From the NCBI GenBank assembly GCA_002841595.1, contig PHAD01000003.1, forward strand, positions 1 to 45,403: a DNA stretch of 45,403 bases, in the 5' to 3' direction. The notes under the pieces are model-generated. The model was not told the origin of the DNA. It did no database searches and was given only the letters and a program-made list of their open reading frames with translations. The DNA is from Firmicutes bacterium HGW-Firmicutes-12 (GTDB taxonomy: Bacteria; Bacillota; Peptococcia; DRI-13; PHAD01). Below are positions 32,442 through 40,658 of the stretch, piece by piece. The stretch's first letter is position 1. Every line of letters starts with the position of its first letter. Position numbers and translations under genes: made by a program.

Positions 32442-33827
32442 TTACTCATTCCTGATTGCATTTATGGGACTGAGTCTAACTGCACGATAGGCCGGATAAA
32501 TTCCTGCCAACAGGCCAACTAGAATAGAAAATAAAACAGCAAATAATGTTAACCAGACAGGTATTACTGAAATACTGGAGGCTTCACCGCCAACCATGCC
32601 CTGGTTCATAAAGCCTGCACTTAATCTATTTATAATGTAAGAGACTATGTAACTAAAGCATAGTCCGAATATCCCACCTAAGAAACCTATTAAACCTGCT
32701 TCAGTTAGAAACATTTTGTAAATATCATGAAACGATGCTCCAATAACTTTCATGATGCCTATTTCCCTAGTTCTCTCATAAATTGACATTATCATAGTAT
32801 TAGTAATTCCTAAAGCTGCTACTAATAAAGTAATACTACCAATGCCTCCCAGGATGGCCTGAATCGTCCGGGAGGTTTTTTCGATTCCCTCCAACTGATC
32901 AGCCATGGACCAGGTATTGTACCCCAAGTCTTTAATTACCTGAGAAGCTTTTTGACTTTGCTCAACATTGTTTGTACGTACAAGAATATAGTCATAGTCA
33001 TCAGAATTCTGTTGAGTTGCACTCCTTTTACTAGATGCTGTGCTTACCCTGCTGTGAGCAACTCCTTCCATTATAACCATATTACTTGATCGTGAGTTCC
33101 CATTAGAGCCAAAATCACGCATTCTTTTGAGATCATCTATGGGAATATAAGCCTGATAAGAGTGCTCCGTTCTTTCACCTTCCAAAATTCCAACTACAGT
33201 AAAACCGAATATTCTTTTATTTTCCCGAGCATTAATAGTCATAGAGATACGTTGATTGAGCAATTCTCCAGGGTCTTGTTCTTCTTGACTCATCATACCT
33301 TCCATTCCCATACCTTTTCTCATTTGTCGTATAAAGGCCTCATCGCGGAAATTATTAATTACTTCTCTTCCAATAACCATAACATTACGATCGCCTTCCT
33401 CGAGCAATCGTCCCTGTTCTGCAGTAAATTCAAGTTGATTCATGCTGCTGGCATCCAACCCTATTAAATTCAGCCCTCCTCTTTTTCGACCGTAGCTGGC
33501 TTCACCACCAAAATTATAAACAGGTGATACTGCTAAGACTCCATCTATAGAACGTAGCTCATCAACAGCTTCGTCGTTTAATTGTTTACCTTCCTTGAGA
33601 GGATTCCCTTCAGCGTCAAAGATCATCCCTTGCTGTACCCTTATCATCGTAAGACTACCCCAACGCTCCATATTTTCCCTTTGCATTTCATTTAGTCCTA
33701 TACCTAATGAAAGCATGACAACAATTGAAGTTGTACCAATTATGACTCCAAGGGTAGTAAGGATTGTACGTACCTTCCTACGCCACAAACTGTTTCCCGA
33801 TAACTGCAATAAGTCTAGATTATTCAT
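32442..33827 (-). CDS. MacB-like ABC transporter permease (FtsX family)
   Basis: A 461-residue permease. TM1 is near residues 15-40 (RKVRTILTTLGVIIGTTSIVVML), a large extracellular domain of ~290 residues follows, and three C-terminal segments carry the FtsX motifs (ALGITNTMIMSIYERTREIGIMKVIGA). The outer domain is larger than in the 21718-22881 permease and includes insertions around residues 165-190 and 245-275 rich in Met, Ser and charged residues. The start is ATG after GGAG and overlaps the upstream COG1361 gene by 8 bp. With the ATPase at 35576-36283 it forms a second MacB-type exporter that has no HlyD adaptor beside it. Confidence 0.9.
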   Translation of the reverse strand: MNNLDLLQLSGNSLWRRKVRTILTTLGVIIGTTSIVVMLSLGIGLNEMQRENMERWGSLTMIRVQQGMIFDAEGNPLKEGKQLNDEAVDELRSIDGVLAVSPVYNFGGEASYGRKRGGLNLIGLDASSMNQLEFTAEQGRLLEEGDRNVMVIGREVINNFRDEAFIRQMRKGMGMEGMMSQEEQDPGELLNQRISMTINARENKRIFGFTVVGILEGERTEHSYQAYIPIDDLKRMRDFGSNGNSRSSNMVIMEGVAHSRVSTASSKRSATQQNSDDYDYILVRTNNVEQSQKASQVIKDLGYNTWSMADQLEGIEKTSRTIQAILGGIGSITLLVAALGITNTMIMSIYERTREIGIMKVIGASFHDIYKMFLTEAGLIGFLGGIFGLCFSYIVSYIINRLSAGFMNQGMVGGEASSISVIPVWLTLFAVLFSILVGLLAGIYPAYRAVRLSPINAIRNE

Positions 33828-35589
33828 CTAAGAACTCCTCGCCCCTTCTATTTCTCCTTATTCGCCAGATAAAAAAGCCCTCCACTAGGATAACCAAACT
33901 CAACAAAAGCGTCAGCCAATTAGAGAGAAGAGATGAAAAAAAGCCACCGGATTGAGGTACTCTTCCATTAAAAGACTTCCCGGAATTAATTCCATTGCCA
34001 ATCTCACCCATTTCACCCTCGCTACCCGGCATAGCTACTGGCATACTCTGGATATCAATGCTAAAAGGGTGCTCAACCTCTATATCTTTATTATTATTAT
34101 CAATATAGGAAAATACCACCTTGCCGTCTAACGCGCCTTCCTTTTCTGGAATTAACATTGCTTGGAAAAAATCATTATATCCCATATCCAGGTTTCCAAC
34201 ATAATAGGTACTGTTTTCTTTCTGAAATTCTCCGTCCAGTCTGACCATAAAATTCCCCAAAGAAACCTTGCCTACGTTAACAAATTCAGCCAACACTTGA
34301 ACGGGCTGTCCAACAAACCCTTCTTGTGGCACCTGCAAAGACAGCACATTAAGCTTACACTCCTGTGTAACAGGAATATTGACAAGCTCCTCGCATTCTA
34401 ATACTTTACCCCCGCGGTCCTCATATTTAATTTCAACCGGTACAATATAGGTTTTAGCAGACGCATTAGGGTCCACATATAAATCTATCGCTTTTTCTAT
34501 AACGGTTTTGCCGGGTATATTGTCAATATAAAAGCTATTACTACTGTTTACCGGAGAAAATACAGTTCCGCCAGTGGTCTGAGTAGTGGTAGTACTACTA
34601 GTTTCTTCTATCTTAATAACACCCAGAGAAATCTTGACGTTTTTCACAGGGCGCTGATTGGTATTTTCAATAAATAACCTTAAGGCCACAGTATTTCCGG
34701 CTAAGATCTGTTCATCAGACAAGGTATATTTATTAACAATAACCCAAGGTGTTGTCCCTATTCCGGCTTCCTCCCATGAAAGCGGCAAATTAATGATCTC
34801 TTCCACACTTGAAGACTCACTGCCCAGGTAGTCAAAACTAATTTTGAGCTTGATGGTATTATCTATCCGTGTATCCTTAGATTGTAAATGGTAAGAAACT
34901 ACCGTAGATGTGCCTTTTTCCAATTTCATTATGTTTTTCTTATTTGAAATTTCTTTAACTTCAAAATTGTCTGCACCATCCAATAACATAACTACATTTC
35001 TGGCATCAGTAGTTTTACTAAGGTTTCCCAAATTAAAGTGCACATCAAATTCCCCTGACGGATCTGGATTGATCGGACTAATATCTGCTGAATTAATTAT
35101 TAGAACAGGCTTAGTTTGGTCATATGTAACCGGAATAGTTAATACGGTCCCGCTACTAACCACTTGTTGAAATGAAGCATTTTTACCCGTCAGGCTAACA
35201 ACCATATCATAGTTTTTATTCTGAGCTTCCTTTGCTACGGAGAATGTAAAGAACATTGTTCTTGTGGCATTACCGTCTAGTTGGTCAATTGTTGTAACTT
35301 GATTCGCTGCTAAACTAAAGGGATCTAGGCTGTCTGTATCTTTAATCTTAAAAGAAAAAGCCAAGTCAAAACCAGGATTATTTGCTATATTGCGAACACT
35401 TATACCAAGCGTAAAGTCACCACCGGCAACCGCTGGATCAACGCTGACCTTGTCAATTACGAGAATTGGGTCAATAGTATCAATTTGAATAGTTGCAGCC
35501 GAAACCGGCATTAATCCAAGAGTTAACAAACTGATTGTGAGTACTACTGTTGCTACGTATCTAAAAAACATCTTTTTATCTTTCTTCAC
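33820..35589 (-). CDS. Exported COG1361/CARDB-like protein with C-terminal membrane anchor
   Basis: A 589-residue surface protein. Residues 1-31 form a Sec signal peptide ending SAA. The exterior consists of about four immunoglobulin-like strand-rich repeats of ~110-130 residues, each starting with a pattern like VNKYTLSDEQILAGNTVALRLFIENT, resembling CARDB/COG1361 S-layer-type domains. A membrane helix near 555-575 and a basic tail (RIRRNRRGEE) anchor it. The start is GTG, eight bases after GGAG, overlapping the ATPase gene by 14 bp; its end overlaps the permease gene by 8 bp. This placement suggests it is a subunit of the ABC system, perhaps standing in for a MacA-like adaptor. Confidence 0.82.
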   Translation of the reverse strand: MKKDKKMFFRYVATVVLTISLLTLGLMPVSAATIQIDTIDPILVIDKVSVDPAVAGGDFTLGISVRNIANNPGFDLAFSFKIKDTDSLDPFSLAANQVTTIDQLDGNATRTMFFTFSVAKEAQNKNYDMVVSLTGKNASFQQVVSSGTVLTIPVTYDQTKPVLIINSADISPINPDPSGEFDVHFNLGNLSKTTDARNVVMLLDGADNFEVKEISNKKNIMKLEKGTSTVVSYHLQSKDTRIDNTIKLKISFDYLGSESSSVEEIINLPLSWEEAGIGTTPWVIVNKYTLSDEQILAGNTVALRLFIENTNQRPVKNVKISLGVIKIEETSSTTTTQTTGGTVFSPVNSSNSFYIDNIPGKTVIEKAIDLYVDPNASAKTYIVPVEIKYEDRGGKVLECEELVNIPVTQECKLNVLSLQVPQEGFVGQPVQVLAEFVNVGKVSLGNFMVRLDGEFQKENSTYYVGNLDMGYNDFFQAMLIPEKEGALDGKVVFSYIDNNNKDIEVEHPFSIDIQSMPVAMPGSEGEMGEIGNGINSGKSFNGRVPQSGGFFSSLLSNWLTLLLSLVILVEGFFIWRIRRNRRGEEFLDE

Positions 35590-36283
35590 TTATAACACTC
35601 CTTCTTTTATCCTCAATGATATGTCCATCCACCATGCGTATTACTCTATCCGCATAGCTTGCTATCTCCAGATCATGAGTAACCATAATTAGTGTTGTTC
35701 CAGAAGCCTTAACCTTTTTAGTAAGAATACCCATGATTTCACTTGAAGTCTTTGTATCTAGATTACCGGTGGGCTCATCAGCAAAGACTATCTTGGGATC
35801 ATTGATTAAGGCTCTAGCAATTGAAACCCTCTGTTGCTGTCCGCCACTCATTTCTGTCGGTCTATTCTTTAATCTATCTTGTAAGCCAACTTGAACTAGC
35901 ATATCACGGGCCCTTTTTGACCTTTCTTTCGTAGCAGCTCCACCAAATATCAAAGGAAGGGATACATTCTCTATCGCCGTTAAAGAAGGTATCAAATGGT
36001 ATGACTGGAAAATAAAGCCCATATATTTCCGACGAAAAATAGGCATGTTTTTTTCTTTCATTTTAGATAGGTTAATATCCTTAATGAAAACACTCCCCCG
36101 AGTAGGCCGCTCTAACCCCGCCATAATATGTAGCATTGTTGTCTTGCCAGAACCAGATGTACCTAAAATACAGAGGAATTCACCTACTGCAATTTCGAGG
36201 CTAACATTGTCAAGAGCAGTAATTATCTCCTGCCCCAATCGATACTTTTTTGTCAATCCTTCTATTCGTATCATTGCACTCAA
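35576..36283 (-). CDS. MacB/LolD-type ABC transporter ATP-binding protein
   Basis: A 235-residue ATPase. Walker A is GTSGSGKTT (about 42-50), the Q-loop lies in IFQSYHLIPS, the signature is MSGGQQQR (~144) and Walker B is [11 protein letters not shown]. These motifs place it with MacB/LolD-type ATPases. It is the first gene of a three-gene minus-strand operon with overlapping ends (14 bp and 8 bp), followed by the COG1361 protein and the permease. Its sequence is clearly related to, but different from, the ATPase at 20993-21721. Confidence 0.93.
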   Translation of the reverse strand: MSAMIRIEGLTKKYRLGQEIITALDNVSLEIAVGEFLCILGTSGSGKTTMLHIMAGLERPTRGSVFIKDINLSKMKEKNMPIFRRKYMGFIFQSYHLIPSLTAIENVSLPLIFGGAATKERSKRARDMLVQVGLQDRLKNRPTEMSGGQQQRVSIARALINDPKIVFADEPTGNLDTKTSSEIMGILTKKVKASGTTLIMVTHDLEIASYADRVIRMVDGHIIEDKRRSVISEER

Positions 36284-36389
36284 GCCAACACCTCCACATT
36301 ATGACTAAGACGAAATTCCCATCAATTTGTTCCATAAATTTGTAAAATATTAAATAATAACTTTATTCAAACTTGCAATTGCATTACAT

Positions 36390-36437
36390 AGCTATACAGT
36401 ATTGGCAGGGTTGTTACCCTGCCAATACTGTATAGCT
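36390..36437. repeat. Perfect 22-bp hairpin between thrC and the ABC operon
   Basis: Arms 36390-36411 and 36416-36437 are exact complements around a TGTT loop, with a GC-rich inner part (TTGGCAGGGT). It lies 31 bp past the thrC stop. No T run follows on either strand, so it is not a textbook intrinsic terminator, though it may still end or protect the thrC transcript. Confidence 0.7.
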
Positions 36438-36468
36438 TAATATATTTAATCCGTTCCGCTTATTACTT

Positions 36469-37971
36469 TTATTTTTTTAAGTCTAATATATCTTTAACCT
36501 CATTTTTTATCCCATCTTGCTCACACAGTCTACTATGAAGTATCGGCTTTTTATTCAGATCACGCAAAGACGGGTGAATAGGCATTTTTACAGTATCACT
36601 TAACTCCTTCAGAATAGTTATTTCATCTTTCCCTTCCACAGCTCCTTGTCCCATAATAGCTTTTTGTACACTGGCATTAAACTTGAAAGGGCTAGCCGTT
36701 GCATCAAGGACTGTTTTAGTATTATCTCCAGTAATATTTACATAGTCTTCATAAACCTTCATTCCCACCGCCGTATGTGTATCAAAGGTATACCCATACT
36801 CATCAAAATATTTCTTTATTGTACCCATTGTTTCATCTATAGTTGCAAAGCCGGCTGCTATTATTTTATTGATTTTTTCCATGCTCTTGGCTTCCACGAC
36901 AAAACGACCCTCATCAGCTAAATCACTCATCCAGCCTTTAACCTTTTCACCATCATGACCGGTGATTTCAAAAAGAAAGCGTTCAAGGTTACTGGAGATA
37001 AGAATATCCATGGAAGGACTGATTGTCTGTATAAAAGGTCTTTTTCGATTATAAATCCCATCTGCAAAAAAGTCGGCTAAAACCTTATTATCATTAGACG
37101 CACAGATAAGCTTGTTTATTGGTAATCCCATCTCAGCTGCATACCAGCCAGCCAGAATATTACCAAAATTACCTGTAGGTACAACAAAATTAATCTTCTC
37201 TCCGGCTACTATTTCTTTTTTCTCTAGTAGATCAACATACGCATGAAAATAGTAAACTATTTGAGGAAGCAGTCTCCCCCAATTGATAGAATTAGCTGAA
37301 GAAAATTCATAGCCCCGCTCTGCTAATGTCCTTTTAAATTCGACATCCCCGAAGATTTCTTTCACCGCACTTTGGCAGTCATCAAAATTCCCTTTAACTG
37401 CAACAACATGAGTATTACTTCCTTCTGTCGTAGTCATTTGTAATTCCTGTACCTTGCTGACGCCCTGATAAGGATAGAAAACTATAATTTTTATTCCAGG
37501 TACATTCTTAAAACCCTCTAAAGCTGCCTTACCAGTATCCCCTGAAGTTGCCACCAAAATAATAATTTCCTTTTGTGAGTCTAGTTTCTTAATCGCCTTG
37601 GAAAGTAAATGAGGCATGACCTGTAGGGCCATATCCTTAAAGGCGGCGGTTGGACCATGCCAAAGCTCCATCACAAAGGTATACTCATTTATCTTTTGCA
37701 GCGGGGCAATTTCCACATGCGAAAATTGGTGACTGTTATAGGCTTTTACGACACTTTCCTGAATTTCTTCAACAGAATAGTCTTCTAAATAAAGAGAAAG
37801 TATGATTTGTGCTATTTCCTGGTACGTCTTCCCTTTAAGTCCCATAATCTCTTCTTCAGTCATTTGTGGTATCTTTTCCGGGACGAATAGTCCACCCGCA
37901 GGAACCATTCCTAATTTGATTGCTTGGGCAGCTGTAACTTTCTCGAAATTATCTCTTGTGCTTATGTACAT
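36469..37971 (-). CDS. thrC: Threonine synthase
   Basis: A PLP enzyme converting O-phosphohomoserine to threonine in the cytoplasm. At 500 residues it is of the longer E. coli/yeast-like type rather than the ~350-residue Bacillus type. The PLP lysine is Lys112 in HGPTAAFKDMALQ. The phosphate-binding loop GNFGNILAGW and the motif ATSGDTGKAALEG are present, as is the N-terminal STRD-like start. The start is ATG after AGAGGATAAATT. It is monocistronic, with a hairpin downstream. There is no T-box or other leader in the short 80-bp gap upstream. Confidence 0.95.
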   Translation of the reverse strand: MYISTRDNFEKVTAAQAIKLGMVPAGGLFVPEKIPQMTEEEIMGLKGKTYQEIAQIILSLYLEDYSVEEIQESVVKAYNSHQFSHVEIAPLQKINEYTFVMELWHGPTAAFKDMALQVMPHLLSKAIKKLDSQKEIIILVATSGDTGKAALEGFKNVPGIKIIVFYPYQGVSKVQELQMTTTEGSNTHVVAVKGNFDDCQSAVKEIFGDVEFKRTLAERGYEFSSANSINWGRLLPQIVYYFHAYVDLLEKKEIVAGEKINFVVPTGNFGNILAGWYAAEMGLPINKLICASNDNKVLADFFADGIYNRKRPFIQTISPSMDILISSNLERFLFEITGHDGEKVKGWMSDLADEGRFVVEAKSMEKINKIIAAGFATIDETMGTIKKYFDEYGYTFDTHTAVGMKVYEDYVNITGDNTKTVLDATASPFKFNASVQKAIMGQGAVEGKDEITILKELSDTVKMPIHPSLRDLNKKPILHSRLCEQDGIKNEVKDILDLKK

Positions 37972-38006
37972 AATTTATCCTCTTTCTATATAACTCTTTT
38001 TGTCTT

Positions 38007-38034
38007 ATTTTATCTTTTTTAGCGATAAATTCAA
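38007..38034 (-). promoter_or_regulatory. Putative thrC promoter
   Basis: On the minus strand, TTGAAT (38034-38029), a 16-bp spacer and TAAAAT (38012-38007) lie about 36 bp upstream of the thrC ATG. Fair match to SigA. Confidence 0.5.
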
Positions 38035-38051
38035 TACCTAAGCCATATTTT

Positions 38052-38909
38052 TCACTTCTTATATGGTATTTTTAACAATTCAGGAATAGTTACAAATTCA
38101 TAACCATCTTTCTTGAGTATTTTTATGACCTCCGGAAGGGCTGCTACAGAGCCGGTTAAGTCTTCCTCTAGACTCCCGGAAGAATGCTGCAGGATTACGC
38201 TTCCTTCCTTGGCATTCTCCAGAATGTTATATTTGACCTGCTCCGCAGAAAGACTTTTCCAGTCCAGAGAATCCACGTTCCAAGCAATAACCTTATAATT
38301 ATAACTCCCTATTTGTTTAACCTGTTCCGAATTAAGCGACCCATATGGTGATCGAAATAAAGCAGTTCTATACCCAATTATCTTATATAGAGCATCTTCC
38401 GCCTGCTTAATTTCCTGATATACTTTATCTTTACTAAGCTTAGCAATATTTGCATGTGTCATGGAATGATTGGCCACCACATGTCCCTCGTTAACCATTC
38501 TTTTAACAACTTCAGGGAATAGATGGGCCCTATTACCTATTAAGAAAAAAGTAGCCTTCACATTATATTCCTTCAAGATATCCATCATCTGCGGAGTATA
38601 TACAGAATCTGGACCATCATCAAAGGTTAACGCTACCTTTTTTGCCTTTTGTGATCCTTCTCTAAAGAAAAGAGTTGGATGTAAAGAAACAAGATCTACA
38701 ATAGTACGCTGTGGAAATCCCCGGTTATCTCGTTCCGAACCCCCACTAAGATCGAATTTCTCCGACATCTCACTCGGAGAACCCTCCTCTATTCTCGGTC
38801 TTAAATCAGGTTCATTAGGGACAAGCTTGAGATCATATTCTCCCCAATAAAATACTCCGGCCAATAAACCCACTATAATAACTGTTGTAATACCCATATA
38901 TTTTTTCAT
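38052..38909 (-). CDS. Membrane-anchored polysaccharide deacetylase (NodB family)
   Basis: A 285-residue extracytoplasmic deacetylase. An N-terminal hydrophobic segment (about 5-22) is a signal anchor, followed by a linker. The NodB domain (about 90-280) has motif 1 TFDDGPD (95-101) with the catalytic Asp and metal Asp, motif 2 HSMTH (148-152), motif 3 RSPYGS, and the late LQHSSG. All metal-ligand positions are intact, so it should be active on peptidoglycan or another N-acetylated polymer. It resembles PdaA/PdaB-type sporulation or wall enzymes. The start is ATG after GAGGTGA. Confidence 0.9.
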   Translation of the reverse strand: MKKYMGITTVIIVGLLAGVFYWGEYDLKLVPNEPDLRPRIEEGSPSEMSEKFDLSGGSERDNRGFPQRTIVDLVSLHPTLFFREGSQKAKKVALTFDDGPDSVYTPQMMDILKEYNVKATFFLIGNRAHLFPEVVKRMVNEGHVVANHSMTHANIAKLSKDKVYQEIKQAEDALYKIIGYRTALFRSPYGSLNSEQVKQIGSYNYKVIAWNVDSLDWKSLSAEQVKYNILENAKEGSVILQHSSGSLEEDLTGSVAALPEVIKILKKDGYEFVTIPELLKIPYKK

Positions 38910-38923
38910 AATTTCACCTCGCT

Positions 38924-38951
38924 ATTATAGTTACCATATTAACGTGGTCAT
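38924..38951 (-). promoter_or_regulatory. Putative promoter of the polysaccharide deacetylase gene
   Basis: On the minus strand, ATGACC (38951-38946), a 16-bp spacer and a perfect TATAAT (38929-38924). It lies just 15 bp before the ATG, so the leader would be very short. Confidence 0.4.
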
Positions 38952-38991
38952 ATTACAAAATTTACTTACACAATAAACTTCCTATCACTAA

Positions 38992-39020
38992 TTGACACCC
39001 CAACAGCACAATGCTATAGT
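38992..39020 (+). promoter_or_regulatory. SigA promoter of the larEBC operon
   Basis: TTGACA (38992-38997), a 17-bp spacer and TATAGT (39015-39020), 36 bp before the larE ATG. A strong match that suggests constitutive or moderately regulated expression; no operator is obvious. Confidence 0.75.
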
Positions 39021-39056
39021 TTTATTGATTCCATGTTTCACTAAAAGGAGTGCATT

Positions 39057-39878
39057 ATGGGAAAATATCTAAAATTGCAAGAAATTCTAAAAGAGATGGG
39101 AAGCGTCCTAGTAGCCTATTCCGGCGGGGTTGACAGTGGTCTTCTACTGGCTGTTGCCATAAAGGTTCTCGGGTTTGATCACGTTCTTGCTGTTACTCTT
39201 TCGTCAGAAATCAGTACTGAACAAGAAATAAATGACGCAATAAAACTAGCCCAACAGATGCAGTCCCCTCATCTATTATTACCCGCGAACGACCTTGAAC
39301 AACCTGATTTTATCTCCAACACTGCCGATCGCTGCTACTATTGTAAAAAAATTCGCTTCGAGCTTCTAAAGGATCTGGCATTACTTAAGGAACTTGCCTT
39401 TGTTATAGAAGGAAGCAATCAAGATGACCTCTCTGACTATCGTCCGGGCCGTAGGGCCGCCGAAGAGCTTTTCATCAGGAGTCCTTTACAAGAAGCAGGT
39501 CTTACCAAAGCAGAAATAAGGAAGCTTGCCCAGAAAATGAATTTGACTGTATGGGATAAACCTTCCGAGCCTTGCTTAGCTACACGAATACCTTATGGTA
39601 CTACTATTACCAAGGAGATATTGGTAACTATCGCCAAGGCCGAGACGGTAATAAAATCTATCTTGGGTCACAATCAGCTCCGGGTTCGCCACCATGGAGA
39701 AATAGCCCGGTTGGAAGTCCCACCCTCGGATTTTGCCCAGGTTCTTGCGCCTGATACAGTAAAAAAAATCAACAAGGAACTACGAAACCTCGGGTATATC
39801 TACGTAGCCCTAGATATACGCGGTTATAGACAGGGCAGTCAAAACGAAACTCTAACGATTGTGAGGAACCAAGAATAA
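39057..39878 (+). CDS. larE: LarE, sulfur transferase for the nickel-pincer cofactor
   Basis: An ATP-dependent sulfur transferase that converts the biscarboxylate precursor to the bisthiocarboxylate in nickel-pincer nucleotide synthesis. At 273 residues it has normal length. The PP-loop SGGVDS is at 22-27. The sacrificial Cys position of Lactobacillus LarE corresponds to Cys173 in EPCLATRIPYG. Two more cysteines occur in DRCYYCKK (Cys93, Cys96). Three such cysteines characterise LarE forms reported to bind a [4Fe-4S] cluster instead of sacrificing their own sulfur, which fits an anaerobe. The start is ATG after AAGGAG. The stop overlaps larB (TAATG), so translation is coupled. Confidence 0.92.
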   Translation: MGKYLKLQEILKEMGSVLVAYSGGVDSGLLLAVAIKVLGFDHVLAVTLSSEISTEQEINDAIKLAQQMQSPHLLLPANDLEQPDFISNTADRCYYCKKIRFELLKDLALLKELAFVIEGSNQDDLSDYRPGRRAAEELFIRSPLQEAGLTKAEIRKLAQKMNLTVWDKPSEPCLATRIPYGTTITKEILVTIAKAETVIKSILGHNQLRVRHHGEIARLEVPPSDFAQVLAPDTVKKINKELRNLGYIYVALDIRGYRQGSQNETLTIVRNQE

Positions 39879-40633
39879 TGCAAAATGAATTAAAGACAAT
39901 TCTAGAGCAGGTACAAAAAGGTGAATTTACTATTAACGAAGCTTACGAGCTACTAAAGGAGCTTCCTTTTAAGGATCTTGGTTTTGCCAAGGTCGACACC
40001 CACCGAGCACTGCGCCAGCGTTTTCCTGAAGTGGTCTATGCACCTGGTAAAACTCTCCGGCAAATACAAGATATTGCACAAAACCTAGCAGAAAGAAGCA
40101 GCAATATCCTTATCAGTCGCGCCGAGGAAGAGGTATTTCAAGCACTACAGAAAGCGATACCCACTCCAGTTGAATATTATAAAGAGGCCCGTATGGTCGT
40201 GATTAACCGCCAAGAACTTCCCTTAAATAAAGGTCTTATCCTTATAATCAGTGCTGGCACCTCAGATATTCCTGTGGCCGAGGAAGCTTTATTAACTGCC
40301 CAAATTATGGGTAACCGCGTTGAACGCCTATATGATGTTGGGGTTGCCGGAATCCACCGGTTATTCGCGCATATGGATAAAATTAGTAAGGCTAATGTTC
40401 TCATAGTTGTAGCCGGAATGGAAGGCGCACTGCCAAGTGTTGTCGGAGGTCTTGTCAGCCGTCCCGTTATTGCCGTACCTACTAGCGTAGGATATGGGGC
40501 TAATTTCCAAGGTATTTCCGCACTGCTTGGCATGCTTAACAGCTGCGCTGCCGGTGTAGGCGTAGTTAACATTGATAACGGTTTTGGCGCTGGACGCTTG
40601 GCCGCACTTATTAATGAAGATATTAATATATAG
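39878..40633 (+). CDS. larB: LarB, pyridinium-3,5-biscarboxylic acid mononucleotide synthase
   Basis: Carboxylates and hydrolyses nicotinic acid adenine dinucleotide in the first step of nickel-pincer cofactor synthesis. At 251 residues it has normal length. The C-terminal half (about 120-250) is PurE-like (AIR carboxylase fold), with SAGTSDIPVAEEALLTAQIMG, YDVGVAGIHRL, and VVAGMEGALPSVVGGLVSRPVIAVPTSVGYG. The N-terminal part contains FAKVDTHRALRQRFPEVVYAPGKT. It starts at an ATG sharing a base with the larE stop, and larC follows 25 bp later. Confidence 0.95.
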   Translation: MQNELKTILEQVQKGEFTINEAYELLKELPFKDLGFAKVDTHRALRQRFPEVVYAPGKTLRQIQDIAQNLAERSSNILISRAEEEVFQALQKAIPTPVEYYKEARMVVINRQELPLNKGLILIISAGTSDIPVAEEALLTAQIMGNRVERLYDVGVAGIHRLFAHMDKISKANVLIVVAGMEGALPSVVGGLVSRPVIAVPTSVGYGANFQGISALLGMLNSCAAGVGVVNIDNGFGAGRLAALINEDINI

Positions 40634-40658
40634 AAATTAGCAAGTGGGGTGAAAATTA

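Noticed and set aside
38470-38850. 126-codon plus-strand frame over the deacetylase gene
   Set aside because: Antisense to the NodB domain, with no supporting start signal or family resemblance.
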